From Paracoccus chinensis (GTDB taxonomy: Bacteria; Pseudomonadota; Alphaproteobacteria; Rhodobacterales; Rhodobacteraceae), in assembly GCF_900102885.1 (NCBI RefSeq), contig NZ_FNGE01000001.1:310001-374000 (forward strand): a stretch of DNA of 64,000 nucleotides, written 5' to 3'. Below are positions 24,864 through 35,676 of the stretch, piece by piece; within the stretch, counting starts at the first letter, position 1; each line of letters starts with the position of its first letter. The translations under genes and the position numbers were made by a program. The notes beneath the pieces are model-generated. The model ran no database searches and was not told the DNA's origin. It worked only from the letters and a program-made list of their open reading frames with translations.

Positions 24864-26495
24864 ATGTCACGCCCTTCTGCCCTTGCCCCCTTCCGCCACA
24901 AGGCGTTCCGCACCCTTTGGGCGGCGACGCTGGTGTCGAATTTCGGCGGGCTGGTGCAGGCGGTTGGCGCGGCCTGGATGATGACGCAGCTGACCGACAG
25001 CGCGACGCTGGTGGCGCTGGTGCAGGCCTCGAACACCCTGCCGATCATGCTGTTCGCGCTGCTGTCGGGCGCCCTGGCCGACATCTTCGAGCGCAAGCGG
25101 CTGCTGCTGATCGCGCTGGGCGTCATGGCCAGCGTCTCGCTGCTTCTGGCGGTGGTGGCGGGCTATGGCTGGCTCGACCCCTACAGCCTGCTGGCACTGA
25201 CCTTCCTGATCGGGATGGGGCAGGCGCTTTACAACCCGCCCTGGCAGGCCAGCATGGGCGACCTCGTCCCGCGCGAGGACCTGCCGGCGGCGGTCACGCT
25301 GAACTCGGTCGGCTTCAACCTGATGCGGTCCGTGGGACCGGCGGCGGGCGGGCTGATCGTGGCGGCCTATGGCGCAGCTGCGGCCTTCGCGGTCAACGCC
25401 TTCAGCTATGTGCCGCTGATCTTCGCGCTGACCCGCTGGAAGCCGCCCCTCCGCAAGCGCGACGTCCCGCCCGAGCCCCTGGCCCCCGCCATCGCCGCGG
25501 GCCTGCGCTATGTCGTGCTGTCGCCGAACCTGGTGCGGGTGCTGGCGCGCGGCGCGCTGTTCGGCCTGTCGGCGGTCGCGGTGCTGGCCCTGCTGCCCCT
25601 GATCGCGACCGAACACCCCGAGGGCGGCTCGCTGACGCTGGGCCTGCTGCTGGGCTGCTATGGCTTCGGCGCGATCATGGGCGCCGCCGCCAACGGCCGC
25701 ATCCGCGAACGGATGAACAACGAAAGCGTCGTGCGCGTCGCCTTCATGGGCTTCGCGGCCTCCTGCCTGATCCTGTCAGCCAGCGACAACGTCCTTGTCC
25801 AGGGACTGGCGCTTCTGCCCGCCGGGGCCTCCTGGGTGCTGGCGCTGTCGCTGTTCAACGTCACCGTCCAGCTGTCCACGCCGCGCTGGGTCGTGGCGCG
25901 GGCGCTCGCGCTCTACCAGACCGCGACCTTCGGGGGGATGGCGGCGGGAAGCTGGCTCTGGGGGATGGTCGCCGACCTTCAGGGGCTGGACGCGGCGCTC
26001 GCCTGGGCGGCGGGGCTGCTGATCTTCGGGGCGGTGATCGGGCACTGGTTCAGCCAGCCCGAGTTCGGCAAGCTCGACCTCGATCCCATCGGCCGCTTCC
26101 GCGCGCCCGAGCTTGCGCTGGACCTGCGCGGGCGGTCGGGGCCGATCATGGTGATGGTCGACTACGTCATCGACATCGGCGACACGCCCGAGTTCCTGCG
26201 CCTGATGGCCCGGCGGCGCGCCATCCGCCGCCGCGACGGGGCGCGCAATTGGGCGCTGCTGCGCGACCTGGAAAACCCTCGCCATTGGTCGGAAAGCTAT
26301 CACATCGCCACCTGGGACGAATATGTCCGCCACAATCTGCGTCGCACCCGCTCGGACGACGAGGTGATCCTGGCCCTGCGCGCCCTGCACCGGGGCGAGG
26401 GCGATCCCCATGTCCACCGCATGATAGAGCGCCACAGCGTCAGCCCCGGCGACGACCTGCCGCTGATCGGCAAGATCGAGGTGCCGGGCTCATGA
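24864..26495 (+). CDS. MFS transporter (MFS_3/EntS-like) with C-terminal extension
   Basis: Predicted inner-membrane exporter. The 543-residue protein has about 12 helices in residues 1-410 with the MFS loop motif GALADIFERKRLLL and FLIGMGQALYNPPWQASMGD typical of the enterobactin-exporter-like subgroup. A soluble C-terminal domain (about 425-540; VMVDYVIDIGDTPEFLRLMA, SESYHIATWDEYVRHNLRR) resembles the ABM-like ferredoxin-fold extension seen in many members of this group. Ends 34 bases before the permease operon on the same strand and may be co-transcribed. Substrate unknown. Confidence 0.87.
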   Translation: MSRPSALAPFRHKAFRTLWAATLVSNFGGLVQAVGAAWMMTQLTDSATLVALVQASNTLPIMLFALLSGALADIFERKRLLLIALGVMASVSLLLAVVAGYGWLDPYSLLALTFLIGMGQALYNPPWQASMGDLVPREDLPAAVTLNSVGFNLMRSVGPAAGGLIVAAYGAAAAFAVNAFSYVPLIFALTRWKPPLRKRDVPPEPLAPAIAAGLRYVVLSPNLVRVLARGALFGLSAVAVLALLPLIATEHPEGGSLTLGLLLGCYGFGAIMGAAANGRIRERMNNESVVRVAFMGFAASCLILSASDNVLVQGLALLPAGASWVLALSLFNVTVQLSTPRWVVARALALYQTATFGGMAAGSWLWGMVADLQGLDAALAWAAGLLIFGAVIGHWFSQPEFGKLDLDPIGRFRAPELALDLRGRSGPIMVMVDYVIDIGDTPEFLRLMARRRAIRRRDGARNWALLRDLENPRHWSESYHIATWDEYVRHNLRRTRSDDEVILALRALHRGEGDPHVHRMIERHSVSPGDDLPLIGKIEVPGS

Positions 26496-26529
26496 GCGCC
26501 CCCGCCCCTGCCCCCAAGGGCAGCCCCGG

Positions 26530-27468
26530 ATGAGGATGCTGGCGCGGCGGCTCGCGCTTCTGGCCTTGGCGCTGGTCGGCGCCTCGGCGGTGATCTTCGC
26601 GGTGGTGGACCTGGTGCCGGGGGATCCGGCGGTCTTCGTGCTGGGCACCGGGGCGCGGCCCGACACAGTGGCGGCGCTGCGCGAGCAGCTGGGCCTGGAC
26701 CTGCCTTGGCCCGTCCGCTACGCGCAGTGGCTCGGGGGCGTGCTGACGGGCGACATGGGCACGAGCCTTGCCTACAAGACGCCGGTCGCGGGCATGATCC
26801 TGGACCGGGTGCAGGTGTCGCTGCCCTTGGCGCTGATGGCGCTGGCGCTGGCCGTCGCGGTGGCGCTGCCGGTGGGGATGCTGGCCGCCTCGAGGCGTGG
26901 GCGCCCGGCCGACGCCCTTGCGATGGGGGCCGCGCAAGTGGGGATCGCGCTGCCGAACTTCTGGTTCGCCATGCTTCTGGTCCTGGTCTTCGCCGTGAAG
27001 CTGCGCTGGCTTCCGGCCGGGGGCTTTCCCGGCTGGTCCGATCCCTTGGCGGCCCTGCGCGCCCTCATCCTGCCCGCTTTCGCGCTGGCGCTGCCGCAGG
27101 CCGCAATCCTTGCGCGCGTGCTGCGCTCGGCCCTGATCGAGACGCTGGGCCAGGACTATATCCGCAGTGCCCGCGCCAAGGGCCTGAGCCGGGCGCAGGT
27201 CTTGCGCCGCCATGCGTTGCGGAACGCCCTGATCCCGGTGCTGACGATCCTGGGGATGCAGTTCTCGTTCCTGCTGGCGGGCGCGATCATCATCGAGAAC
27301 GTCTTCTACCTGCCGGGCCTCGGCCGGCTGATCTTCCAGGCGATCAGCCAGCGCGACCTCGTGGTCGTCCAGTCGGCGGTGCTGGTGCTGGTCGCGGCCG
27401 TGATCCTTGTCACCTTCCTGGTGGACCTGGCCTATGCCGCCGTGGACCCGAGGCTGAGGGGCCGATGA
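26530..27468 (+). CDS. Dipeptide/oligopeptide-type ABC transporter permease (DppB-like)
   Basis: Inner-membrane permease of 312 residues and six helices. It begins with the family N terminus (a helix, then VDLVPGDPAVFVLG), and shows the EAA loop around ARAKGLSRAQVLRRHALRNA and the segment GAIIIENVFYLPGLGRL. First gene of the operon dppB-dppC-dppDF-like; its stop overlaps the next start (ATGA). No substrate-binding protein gene is attached. Confidence 0.92.
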   Translation: MRMLARRLALLALALVGASAVIFAVVDLVPGDPAVFVLGTGARPDTVAALREQLGLDLPWPVRYAQWLGGVLTGDMGTSLAYKTPVAGMILDRVQVSLPLALMALALAVAVALPVGMLAASRRGRPADALAMGAAQVGIALPNFWFAMLLVLVFAVKLRWLPAGGFPGWSDPLAALRALILPAFALALPQAAILARVLRSALIETLGQDYIRSARAKGLSRAQVLRRHALRNALIPVLTILGMQFSFLLAGAIIIENVFYLPGLGRLIFQAISQRDLVVVQSAVLVLVAAVILVTFLVDLAYAAVDPRLRGR

Positions 27469-28291
27469 TCCCCGGACGCCACCGCATGGGACTGGTCGCG
27501 GGCGCGGCGCTGGCAGGGATTGCGCTGGCGATGGCGCTGGTCTCGGCCGTGTGGACACCCTTCGACGTGACGGGGGTGGATGTCGCGAACCGCCTGCTGC
27601 CGCCCGGCGGCGTCCATCCCCTGGGCACCGACCACCTGGGCCGCGACCTCTTGTCGATGGTGATGATCGGGGCGCGGACCTCGCTGTCGGTGGCGCTGCT
27701 GGCGGTGGGGATCGGCGCGGGCATCGGCGTGCCGCTGGGGCTGGCGGCGGCGGCTTCGCGCGGGGGATGGCTCGACGAGGCGATCATGCGCGCGGGCGAC
27801 CTGGTCTTCGCCTTCCCCGCCTTGGTGACGGCGATCCTGATCACGGCGGCGCTGGGCCCCTCGGCCATGAACGCCATGCTGGCCATCGGGATCTTCAACA
27901 TCCCCGTCTTCGCCCGCGTGACCCGGGCGGGCGCGCTGCCGCTGTGGACGCTCGACTACATCCGCGCGGCCGAGATCGCGGGCAAGGGCCCGGCCCGCAT
28001 CAGCACCGAACACATCCTGCCCAACGTGGCGAGTCTGCTGATCGTGCAGGGCACCATCCAGTTCGCCTTGGGTATCCTGGCCGAGGCCGGGCTGTCCTAT
28101 GTGGGCCTGGGCGCGCAGCCCCCCACCCCAAGCTGGGGGCGGATGCTGGCCGAGGCGCAGACAATGGTGACGCTTGCGCCCCATGTGGCGGTCGTGCCGG
28201 GCCTGGCGATCGTGCTGACGGTGCTGGGGCTGAACCTGCTGGGCGACGGCCTGCGTGACGCGCTGGATCCAAGGCTCAAGGCGCGGCTGAC

Positions 28292-28295
<4 letters not shown>
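27465..28295 (+). CDS. Dipeptide/oligopeptide-type ABC transporter permease (DppC-like)
   Basis: Second permease subunit, 276 residues, with the DppC hallmark HPLGTDHLGRDLLSMVMIGA, the EAA region AAEIAGKGPARISTEHILPN and the C-terminal GLAIVLTVLGLNLLGDGLRD. Four-base overlaps with both neighbours indicate translational coupling. Forms the membrane channel with the DppB-like protein. Confidence 0.93.
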
Positions 28296-29857
<1,562 letters not shown>

Positions 29858-29924
29858 CGCCCCGTGCCCTTGCACCCCGGCCCGGGCGCCCTACCTGTCA
29901 ATCGGCACAACAAGGGAGCGGCCC

Positions 29925-30263
29925 ATGAAATGTCCGGTTGACGGCGAGACGCTGGTGATGACGGACCGCAGCGGCGTCGAGATCGATTATTGCCCGAAAT
30001 GCCGGGGGGTCTGGCTGGACCGGGGCGAGCTGGACAAGATCATCGACCGCGCCGGCGCAAGCGCGCAGCCGACCCAAGCAGCCTTTGCCGCGCCTGCCGC
30101 GCCGCCCACCGCCGCGCCCCATCTGCAGGACCGCCCGCAGTTCGAGAACCGGTCCCGCGGCGACGACCATTATCGCGACCGCCACGACGATGACGACGAC
30201 TATCACCGTCACGGCAAGAAGAAGCGGCGCGAGTCCTTCCTGGGCGATCTCTTCGATTTCTGA
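29925..30263 (+). CDS. TFIIB-type zinc-finger domain protein
   Basis: Small cytoplasmic protein of 112 residues starting MKCPVDGETLVMTDRSG, with the paired zinc ligands of the zf-TFIIB/YjbQ-like family (IDYCPKCRGVWLDRGELDKI). The C-terminal half is Pro/Ala-rich and then strikingly Asp/His/Lys-rich (HYRDRHDDDDDYHRHGKKKR), which could bind metal. AAGGGAG upstream supports the start. Function unknown for the family. A 13-bp terminator follows. Confidence 0.88.
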   Translation: MKCPVDGETLVMTDRSGVEIDYCPKCRGVWLDRGELDKIIDRAGASAQPTQAAFAAPAAPPTAAPHLQDRPQFENRSRGDDHYRDRHDDDDDYHRHGKKKRRESFLGDLFDF

Positions 30264-30307
30264 AGGGACGGCGCGGTCCGGAAAGGTGGCGGGCAGCCCC
30301 TGAAACA

Positions 30308-30340
30308 GCGACAGGCCCCGCAAGGGACGGGGCCTGTCGC
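30308..30340 (+). terminator. Terminator of the zinc-finger gene
   Basis: Perfect 13-bp stem GCGACAGGCCCCG / CGGGGCCTGTCGC (30308-30320 and 30328-30340), 7-base loop, then TCCTCCCCC. It separates the rightward zinc-finger gene from the convergent mcl1. Confidence 0.75.
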
Positions 30341-30393
30341 TCCTCCCCCGGAACGGCTGGCCTCCCCGCCGCGCCGTCCGGGTATACACTGCG

Positions 30394-31362
30394 TCAGTGG
30401 GCTGCCTCTGCCGCGATCAACTCTGCCTGCCGCACGATCACTTGTGCCTGACGAATCGACGCGATGTCAACCAGTCGACCTTTGTATACCGCGGCACCGG
30501 CGCCCGACCGCTGAGCCTCTTCCATCGCGGCCAGGATCTCGCGCGCCTCGGTCACGGCCTTCTCGCCGGGCGAGAAGATCTCGTTCGCAAGCGCGACTTG
30601 GCTGGGATGGATCGCCCATTTGCCGACCATGCCCAGCGTGGCCGAGCGCAGCGCCTGGGCGCGGAAGCCCTCGGCGTCGCTGAAATCGCCGAAGGGGCCG
30701 TCCACCGGCAGGACGCCATGGGTCCGGCAGGCCGCGACGATGGCCGCCTGCGCCCAATGCCAAGGATCGGACCAGTATTTCTGGCCCTCGCGCGCCATGT
30801 AATAGTTTTCCTGCGTCCCGCCGATGCCGGTGGTTGCCATCCCCATGCTGGCGGCGAAGTCGGCCGCGCCCAGGCTCATCGCCTGCAGGCGGGGGCTGGC
30901 GGCGGCGATTTCCTCGACATGGCTGATGCCGGCCGCAGATTCGATGATGACCTCGAAGGCGATGGGCTTGGCGCGGCCCCTGGCACGTTCCACGGCCGTC
31001 ACCAGCGCATCGACCGCATAAAGGTCCGAGGCATTGCCGACCTTCGGGATCATGATTGAATCCAGCCGGTCCGAGGCCTGTTCCAGCAGGTCCACCACGT
31101 CGCGGTACCAGTAGGGCGTGTCCAGCCCGTTGATGCGCACGGACAGCGTCTTGTTGCCCCAGTCGACGTCGCCGATCGCCTGGATCACGTTCCGCCGCGC
31201 CTGCTCCTTGTCGTCGGGCGCGACCGAGTCCTCGAGGTCAAGGTTGATCACGTCGGCGGCCGAACCCGCCATCTTCTCGAACAGCTGGGTGCGGGAGCCG
31301 GGACCGAAGAGCTGGCAGCGGTTCAACCGGGCGGGCGCGGGGGGTTGCAGGCGGAAGGACAT
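30394..31362 (-). CDS. mcl1: L-malyl-CoA/beta-methylmalyl-CoA lyase
   Basis: HpcH/HpaI-type aldolase that reversibly cleaves beta-methylmalyl-CoA to glyoxylate and propionyl-CoA and L-malyl-CoA to glyoxylate and acetyl-CoA, a step of the ethylmalonyl-CoA pathway. The 322-residue sequence closely follows the Rhodobacter enzyme: start MSFRLQPPAPARLNRCQLFG, DVINLDLEDSVAPDDKEQAR (metal-binding Asp/Glu), FEVIIESAAGI and GTQENYYMAREGQ. GAGG precedes the ATG. The gene relates to C1/C2 metabolism, as does the mau cluster farther right. Confidence 0.94.
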   Translation of the reverse strand: MSFRLQPPAPARLNRCQLFGPGSRTQLFEKMAGSAADVINLDLEDSVAPDDKEQARRNVIQAIGDVDWGNKTLSVRINGLDTPYWYRDVVDLLEQASDRLDSIMIPKVGNASDLYAVDALVTAVERARGRAKPIAFEVIIESAAGISHVEEIAAASPRLQAMSLGAADFAASMGMATTGIGGTQENYYMAREGQKYWSDPWHWAQAAIVAACRTHGVLPVDGPFGDFSDAEGFRAQALRSATLGMVGKWAIHPSQVALANEIFSPGEKAVTEAREILAAMEEAQRSGAGAAVYKGRLVDIASIRQAQVIVRQAELIAAEAAH

Positions 31363-31530
31363 GGGACCTCGGGCAAGGTTGTTGCGTCTGGCGGCGCCAA
31401 GTTGAAGGATCATTGCTGTGCTTGCAACCATGCTTTCTGCACCTGCACGCGCCCCTTCCGGCGGACAGCCCATTGATCGACCGCCCGCCTTGGCGCAAAA
31501 CCCGAGGCGCGCGCTTTCCAGGAGAACCCC
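31363..31530. promoter_or_regulatory. Divergent promoter region mcl1/dat
   Basis: Contains the dyad TTGC-N7-GCAA on the mcl1 strand (in TTGCAAGCACAGCAA), a shape recalling acyl-CoA-responsive ScfR/PccR-type sites that control ethylmalonyl-CoA pathway genes in related bacteria, though the match is partial. No clear -35/-10 pair was identified for either gene. Confidence 0.3.
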
Positions 31531-32391
31531 ATGACCCGCATCGTCCATGTCAACGGCCGCTACCTGCCCGAGGACCAGGCCACCGTCTCGATCTTCGACC
31601 GGGGCTTCCTCATGGCCGACGGGGTCTACGAGGTCGTCAGCGTGCTGGACGGCCGCCTGCTGGACTTTGAGGGCCACATGAAGCGGCTGTCGCGCTCGCT
31701 GGACGAACTAGGCATGACCCACCCGATGACCGACGAGGAATGGCTCGAGGCGCACCGCCGCCTGATCGCGGAAAACGACATCACCGACGGGCTGGTCTAC
31801 CTGCAGGTCACGCGCGGCAATCCCGGCGACCGCGACTTCGCCTATCCGCCCAAGGACACGCCGCCGACGGTGGTGATGTTCACGCAATCCAAGCCCGGAC
31901 TGGCCGAGAACCCGCAGGCGGACAGCGGGCTGCGCATCTGCACCCTGCCCGACCTGCGCTGGGCGCGCCGGGACATCAAGACGGTGCAGCTGCTTTACCC
32001 GTCCATGGCCAAGATGGAGGCCAAGGCCCGCGGCTGCGACGACGCCTGGATGGTCGAGGACGGGCTGGTGACCGAGGGTACTTCGAACAACGCCTATATC
32101 GTCAAGGACGGCACCATCGTCACCCGCCAGCTGTCCAGCGACATCCTGCACGGGATCACCCGCGCCTCGGTCCTGCGGCTGGCGCAAGAGGCGCAACTGG
32201 CCGTCGAGGAGCGCAGCTTTACCGTGGAGGAAGCCAGGGCCGCCGACGAGGCCTTTGTCACCTCGGCCTCGGCCTTCGTGATGCCGGTCGTGGCCATCGA
32301 CGAAGCGACCGTGGGCACCGGCGCCCCCGGTCCCGTCGCGCGGCGCCTGCGCGAGATCTACCTGGACGAAATGCGCCGCACGGCCATCTGA
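31531..32391 (+). CDS. dat: D-amino-acid (D-alanine) transaminase
   Basis: PLP class IV aminotransferase making or using D-alanine/D-glutamate. The 286-residue protein has the motif DRGFLMADGVYEVV at residues 22-35, the PLP lysine in RRDIKTVQLL and the cofactor-phosphate segment VTEGTSNNAYIV. AGGAG upstream of the ATG. Divergent from mcl1 across 168 bases and ended by a classical terminator. Confidence 0.92.
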   Translation: MTRIVHVNGRYLPEDQATVSIFDRGFLMADGVYEVVSVLDGRLLDFEGHMKRLSRSLDELGMTHPMTDEEWLEAHRRLIAENDITDGLVYLQVTRGNPGDRDFAYPPKDTPPTVVMFTQSKPGLAENPQADSGLRICTLPDLRWARRDIKTVQLLYPSMAKMEAKARGCDDAWMVEDGLVTEGTSNNAYIVKDGTIVTRQLSSDILHGITRASVLRLAQEAQLAVEERSFTVEEARAADEAFVTSASAFVMPVVAIDEATVGTGAPGPVARRLREIYLDEMRRTAI

Positions 32392-32397
32392 AAATCC

Positions 32398-32424
32398 AAA
32401 GGCCCGCCAATCCGGCGGGCCTTT
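32398..32424 (+). terminator. Rho-independent terminator of dat
   Basis: Stem AAAGGCCCGCC / GGCGGGCCTTT (32398-32408 and 32414-32424), 5-base loop, followed by T. The A/T flanks make it usable also by the convergent RTX-like gene ending at 32445. Confidence 0.9.
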
Positions 32425-32444
32425 TCGTCAAGGGGTCCTGGTAA

Positions 32445-33401
32445 TCAGCTGACGCTTACAGGGCCGCCGGGACCAACGGTTCCCCCAACCGTGGAACCGC
32501 CAGGCCCGCCCACGACAGATCCTACCACGGCGCCCGTTGTGCTGGTCTGGGCCACGAGATCGATGTTCCCGACCTCGTCCGCATCGGTGTCCTGCAGCAC
32601 GGCCACGACCCGGCCGTCCACCACCAGGTGGGCGTCCGCGCCGGACTGGACGACATCCACCTCGGGCGGGTTGTCGGGGCTGCCGATATAGTTGACCACG
32701 ATTTCGTCGTCGTCGCGGTTCCAGTCCACGATCCGCGCGGCGCTTTCCAGGTCCGCGTCCATGACAAAGCGGTCGTCGCCGTCGCCGCCGTCCCCGGTGT
32801 CGCCCGCGCCCAGCGTCAGTTCGTCGTCGCCCTCGCCGCCGTAAAGCATGTCGACCACCGAGGGGTCGCCCGAGCCGCCGTCATGAGCGGCCAGCGTGTC
32901 GTCGCCCTCCCCGCCGCGCAGCGTCACCTGCCCGCCATTGGCCGTCAGCAGGTCGTCGCCTTCCTCGTCATCGTCGGAATCGTCGCCCCAGACCTCGTGG
33001 TTGCCGCCATTGACGGTGATGGTGTCGTCGCCGCTGCCGCCCTCGATCCAGTCGTTGCCCTCGTCGATGCCGCTGCCGGGCGCGCCATAGACGTCATCGC
33101 CCGAACCCAGGAAGACGCGGTCGTCGCCCGCGTCGGCGATCACCGAATCTTCGCCCGTGCCGGCGTAGATCCAGTCGTCGCCCGCGCCGCCGTCGATCGT
33201 GTCGCGCCCCTCGAAGCCGCGGATGATCTCGGCCCCGTCGGTGCCCGTGATCTCCTCGCTGTCGTCCTCGCCATCGATGATCGGCAGGTCGGGGATGTCC
33301 TCGCCCGTGTCGAATTCCTCGTCGTCGTCGTCGCTGGACATGAGGCTGCCCAGCGCGGCGATCCCCAGCGCCCCAAGCAGCAGCAGATACATCTGACTCA
33401 T
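32445..33401 (-). CDS. RTX-like calcium-binding repeat protein with N-terminal membrane anchor
   Basis: 318 residues: an N-terminal hydrophobic helix (MYLLLLGALGIAALGSL), an acidic stretch (SSDDDDEEFDTGEDIPD), then degenerate GGxGxD nonapeptide repeats across about residues 50-215 (GGAGDDWIYAGTG, GGSGDDTITVNGG, GGEGDDTLAAHDG) that would form a calcium beta-roll. The C terminus is Gly/Val/Thr-rich. Unlike secreted RTX toxins it has an N-terminal anchor and no toxin domain, so it is probably an envelope protein. The repeated GTCGTCGCC DNA at 32,770-33,240 is this coding repeat. Confidence 0.8.
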   Translation of the reverse strand: MSQMYLLLLGALGIAALGSLMSSDDDDEEFDTGEDIPDLPIIDGEDDSEEITGTDGAEIIRGFEGRDTIDGGAGDDWIYAGTGEDSVIADAGDDRVFLGSGDDVYGAPGSGIDEGNDWIEGGSGDDTITVNGGNHEVWGDDSDDDEEGDDLLTANGGQVTLRGGEGDDTLAAHDGGSGDPSVVDMLYGGEGDDELTLGAGDTGDGGDGDDRFVMDADLESAARIVDWNRDDDEIVVNYIGSPDNPPEVDVVQSGADAHLVVDGRVVAVLQDTDADEVGNIDLVAQTSTTGAVVGSVVGGPGGSTVGGTVGPGGPVSVS

Positions 33402-33425
33402 CCGATCACCCCCTTCTTTTGTCCC

Positions 33426-34208
<783 letters not shown>

Positions 34209-34217
34209 GTCAGCCCC

Positions 34218-35675
34218 TCAGCGGTGGTCGGTCTTGAGCCGCCGTTCCAGGTACATCGCGTACCGGGACATGGCGAAGCACAGGATGAAGAAGATGGCGC
34301 CGGTGAAGACGTAAGGTTCCCAGTAGGCGCCCTTCCAGGCGAAGGTCGCGCGAATGGTGTCGGCCATCTGCTTGAGGGGGTCGAAAAGGCCCACGAAGGT
34401 GACCAGCGTGGTGTCCTTGAAGACCCCGATGAAGGTGCCGACGATGCCGGGGATCGAGATCTTCAGCGCCTGCGGCAGGATGATCAGCCGCTGCGCCTGC
34501 CAGTAGGTCAGCCCTAGCGAATCCGCGCCCTCGTACTGTCCGCGCGGCAGGGCAGCGAGACCGCCGCGGATCACCTCGGCCATGTAGGCGGCCGCGAACA
34601 GCGTCACCATGATGATGACCCGCAGGATGATGTCGAAATTCGTGCCCGGCGGCAGGAAGTAGTTCAGCAGGATCGAGGCCACGAAAAGCAGCGTGATCAG
34701 CGGCACGCCGCGGATGAACTCGATGAACATGACGGCCAGCGTCCGCACCACAGGCAGGTTCGACTGCCGCGCGAGCGCCAGGATGATGCCCAGAGGCAGC
34801 GACATGACAATGCCCGAAACGCCGATGGTCAGCGCCAGAAGGAAGCCACCGAAAGACCGCGATTCGACCGGCACCAGCGCCAGCGGCATCAGCCCCTGCA
34901 GGTCGGCCGCAACGCGCGGCCCAAGCGCCGCCCACCACCAGACGGCCGCCGCGACGCCCAGGGCAAGCCCCAGCAGTCCCACGCCGAGGCGCGCGCCCAG
35001 GCGCCAGACCACCAGCGCCAGGGCGAAGCCTGCCAATACGGCGATCGGGCTCCAGATCGAACCGCCCCACAGCATCCAGACGGCAAGGAAGGGATAAAGG
35101 ACGCTGAAGGCCAGCGCCCGGCGCGGCGCGTATTCGATCAGAGCCGCCAGCGCCACGAAGCCTGCGCCCACGGCCAGCAGCACGCGATCGGGCGCACCCA
35201 GCGCCACGCAGGCGGCGAAGCTTGTGACCGCGCTGACCGCCAGCACCGTCCAGCGCAGGCGGCGGCTTTCGGAAAACAGGATCGGCGCCACCGCGAACAT
35301 CATCAGCCCGAAGACGGCGGTCGGGCGCCAGTAATGCTCGGCCGGGTAGAAGCCGAAGATGAACTGGTTCCAGCGCTCGCGGATGATGGCGAAGCAGGCC
35401 CCCGTCGTGCCCTCGCCGTGACGCTCGGCGATGATCTGGCGGCATTCGCCGATGCTGGAGGCGTTCCAGACCGCATGGGCGAACCAGGGCCACAGGTGCG
35501 ACACAATCCCCCAGACGGCGGCCAGCCCGGCCAGCGTCAGCAGGATGTTCAGCGGCCCCGAAAACAGGTTCTCGCGCAGCCACAGCACCACGCCTGACTG
35601 CCGTGCGGGCGGGGCCGCGGACGGCAGCATCGTGTCGCGGACGAAGGGAACGGTTTCGGCATGGACCTCGCTCAT
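34218..35675 (-). CDS. bztC: Amino-acid ABC transporter permease (BztC/AapM)
   Basis: Large permease subunit, 485 residues, with an N-terminal set of extra membrane helices (family-specific) and a C-terminal HisM-like permease core: QSNLPVVRTLAVMFIEFIRG, ALPRGQYEGADSLGLTYWQA, FIGVFKDTTLVTFVGLFDPL. The length far exceeds simple HisM proteins but matches AapM/BztC. One-base spacing from bztB. Confidence 0.94.
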   Translation of the reverse strand: MSEVHAETVPFVRDTMLPSAAPPARQSGVVLWLRENLFSGPLNILLTLAGLAAVWGIVSHLWPWFAHAVWNASSIGECRQIIAERHGEGTTGACFAIIRERWNQFIFGFYPAEHYWRPTAVFGLMMFAVAPILFSESRRLRWTVLAVSAVTSFAACVALGAPDRVLLAVGAGFVALAALIEYAPRRALAFSVLYPFLAVWMLWGGSIWSPIAVLAGFALALVVWRLGARLGVGLLGLALGVAAAVWWWAALGPRVAADLQGLMPLALVPVESRSFGGFLLALTIGVSGIVMSLPLGIILALARQSNLPVVRTLAVMFIEFIRGVPLITLLFVASILLNYFLPPGTNFDIILRVIIMVTLFAAAYMAEVIRGGLAALPRGQYEGADSLGLTYWQAQRLIILPQALKISIPGIVGTFIGVFKDTTLVTFVGLFDPLKQMADTIRATFAWKGAYWEPYVFTGAIFFILCFAMSRYAMYLERRLKTDHR

Positions 35676-35676
35676 C

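Noticed and set aside
32770..33240. Recurring GTCGTCGCC units as a possible repeat array or CRISPR
   Set aside because: These encode GDD-type calcium-binding repeats of the RTX-like protein; no constant repeat with unique spacers.
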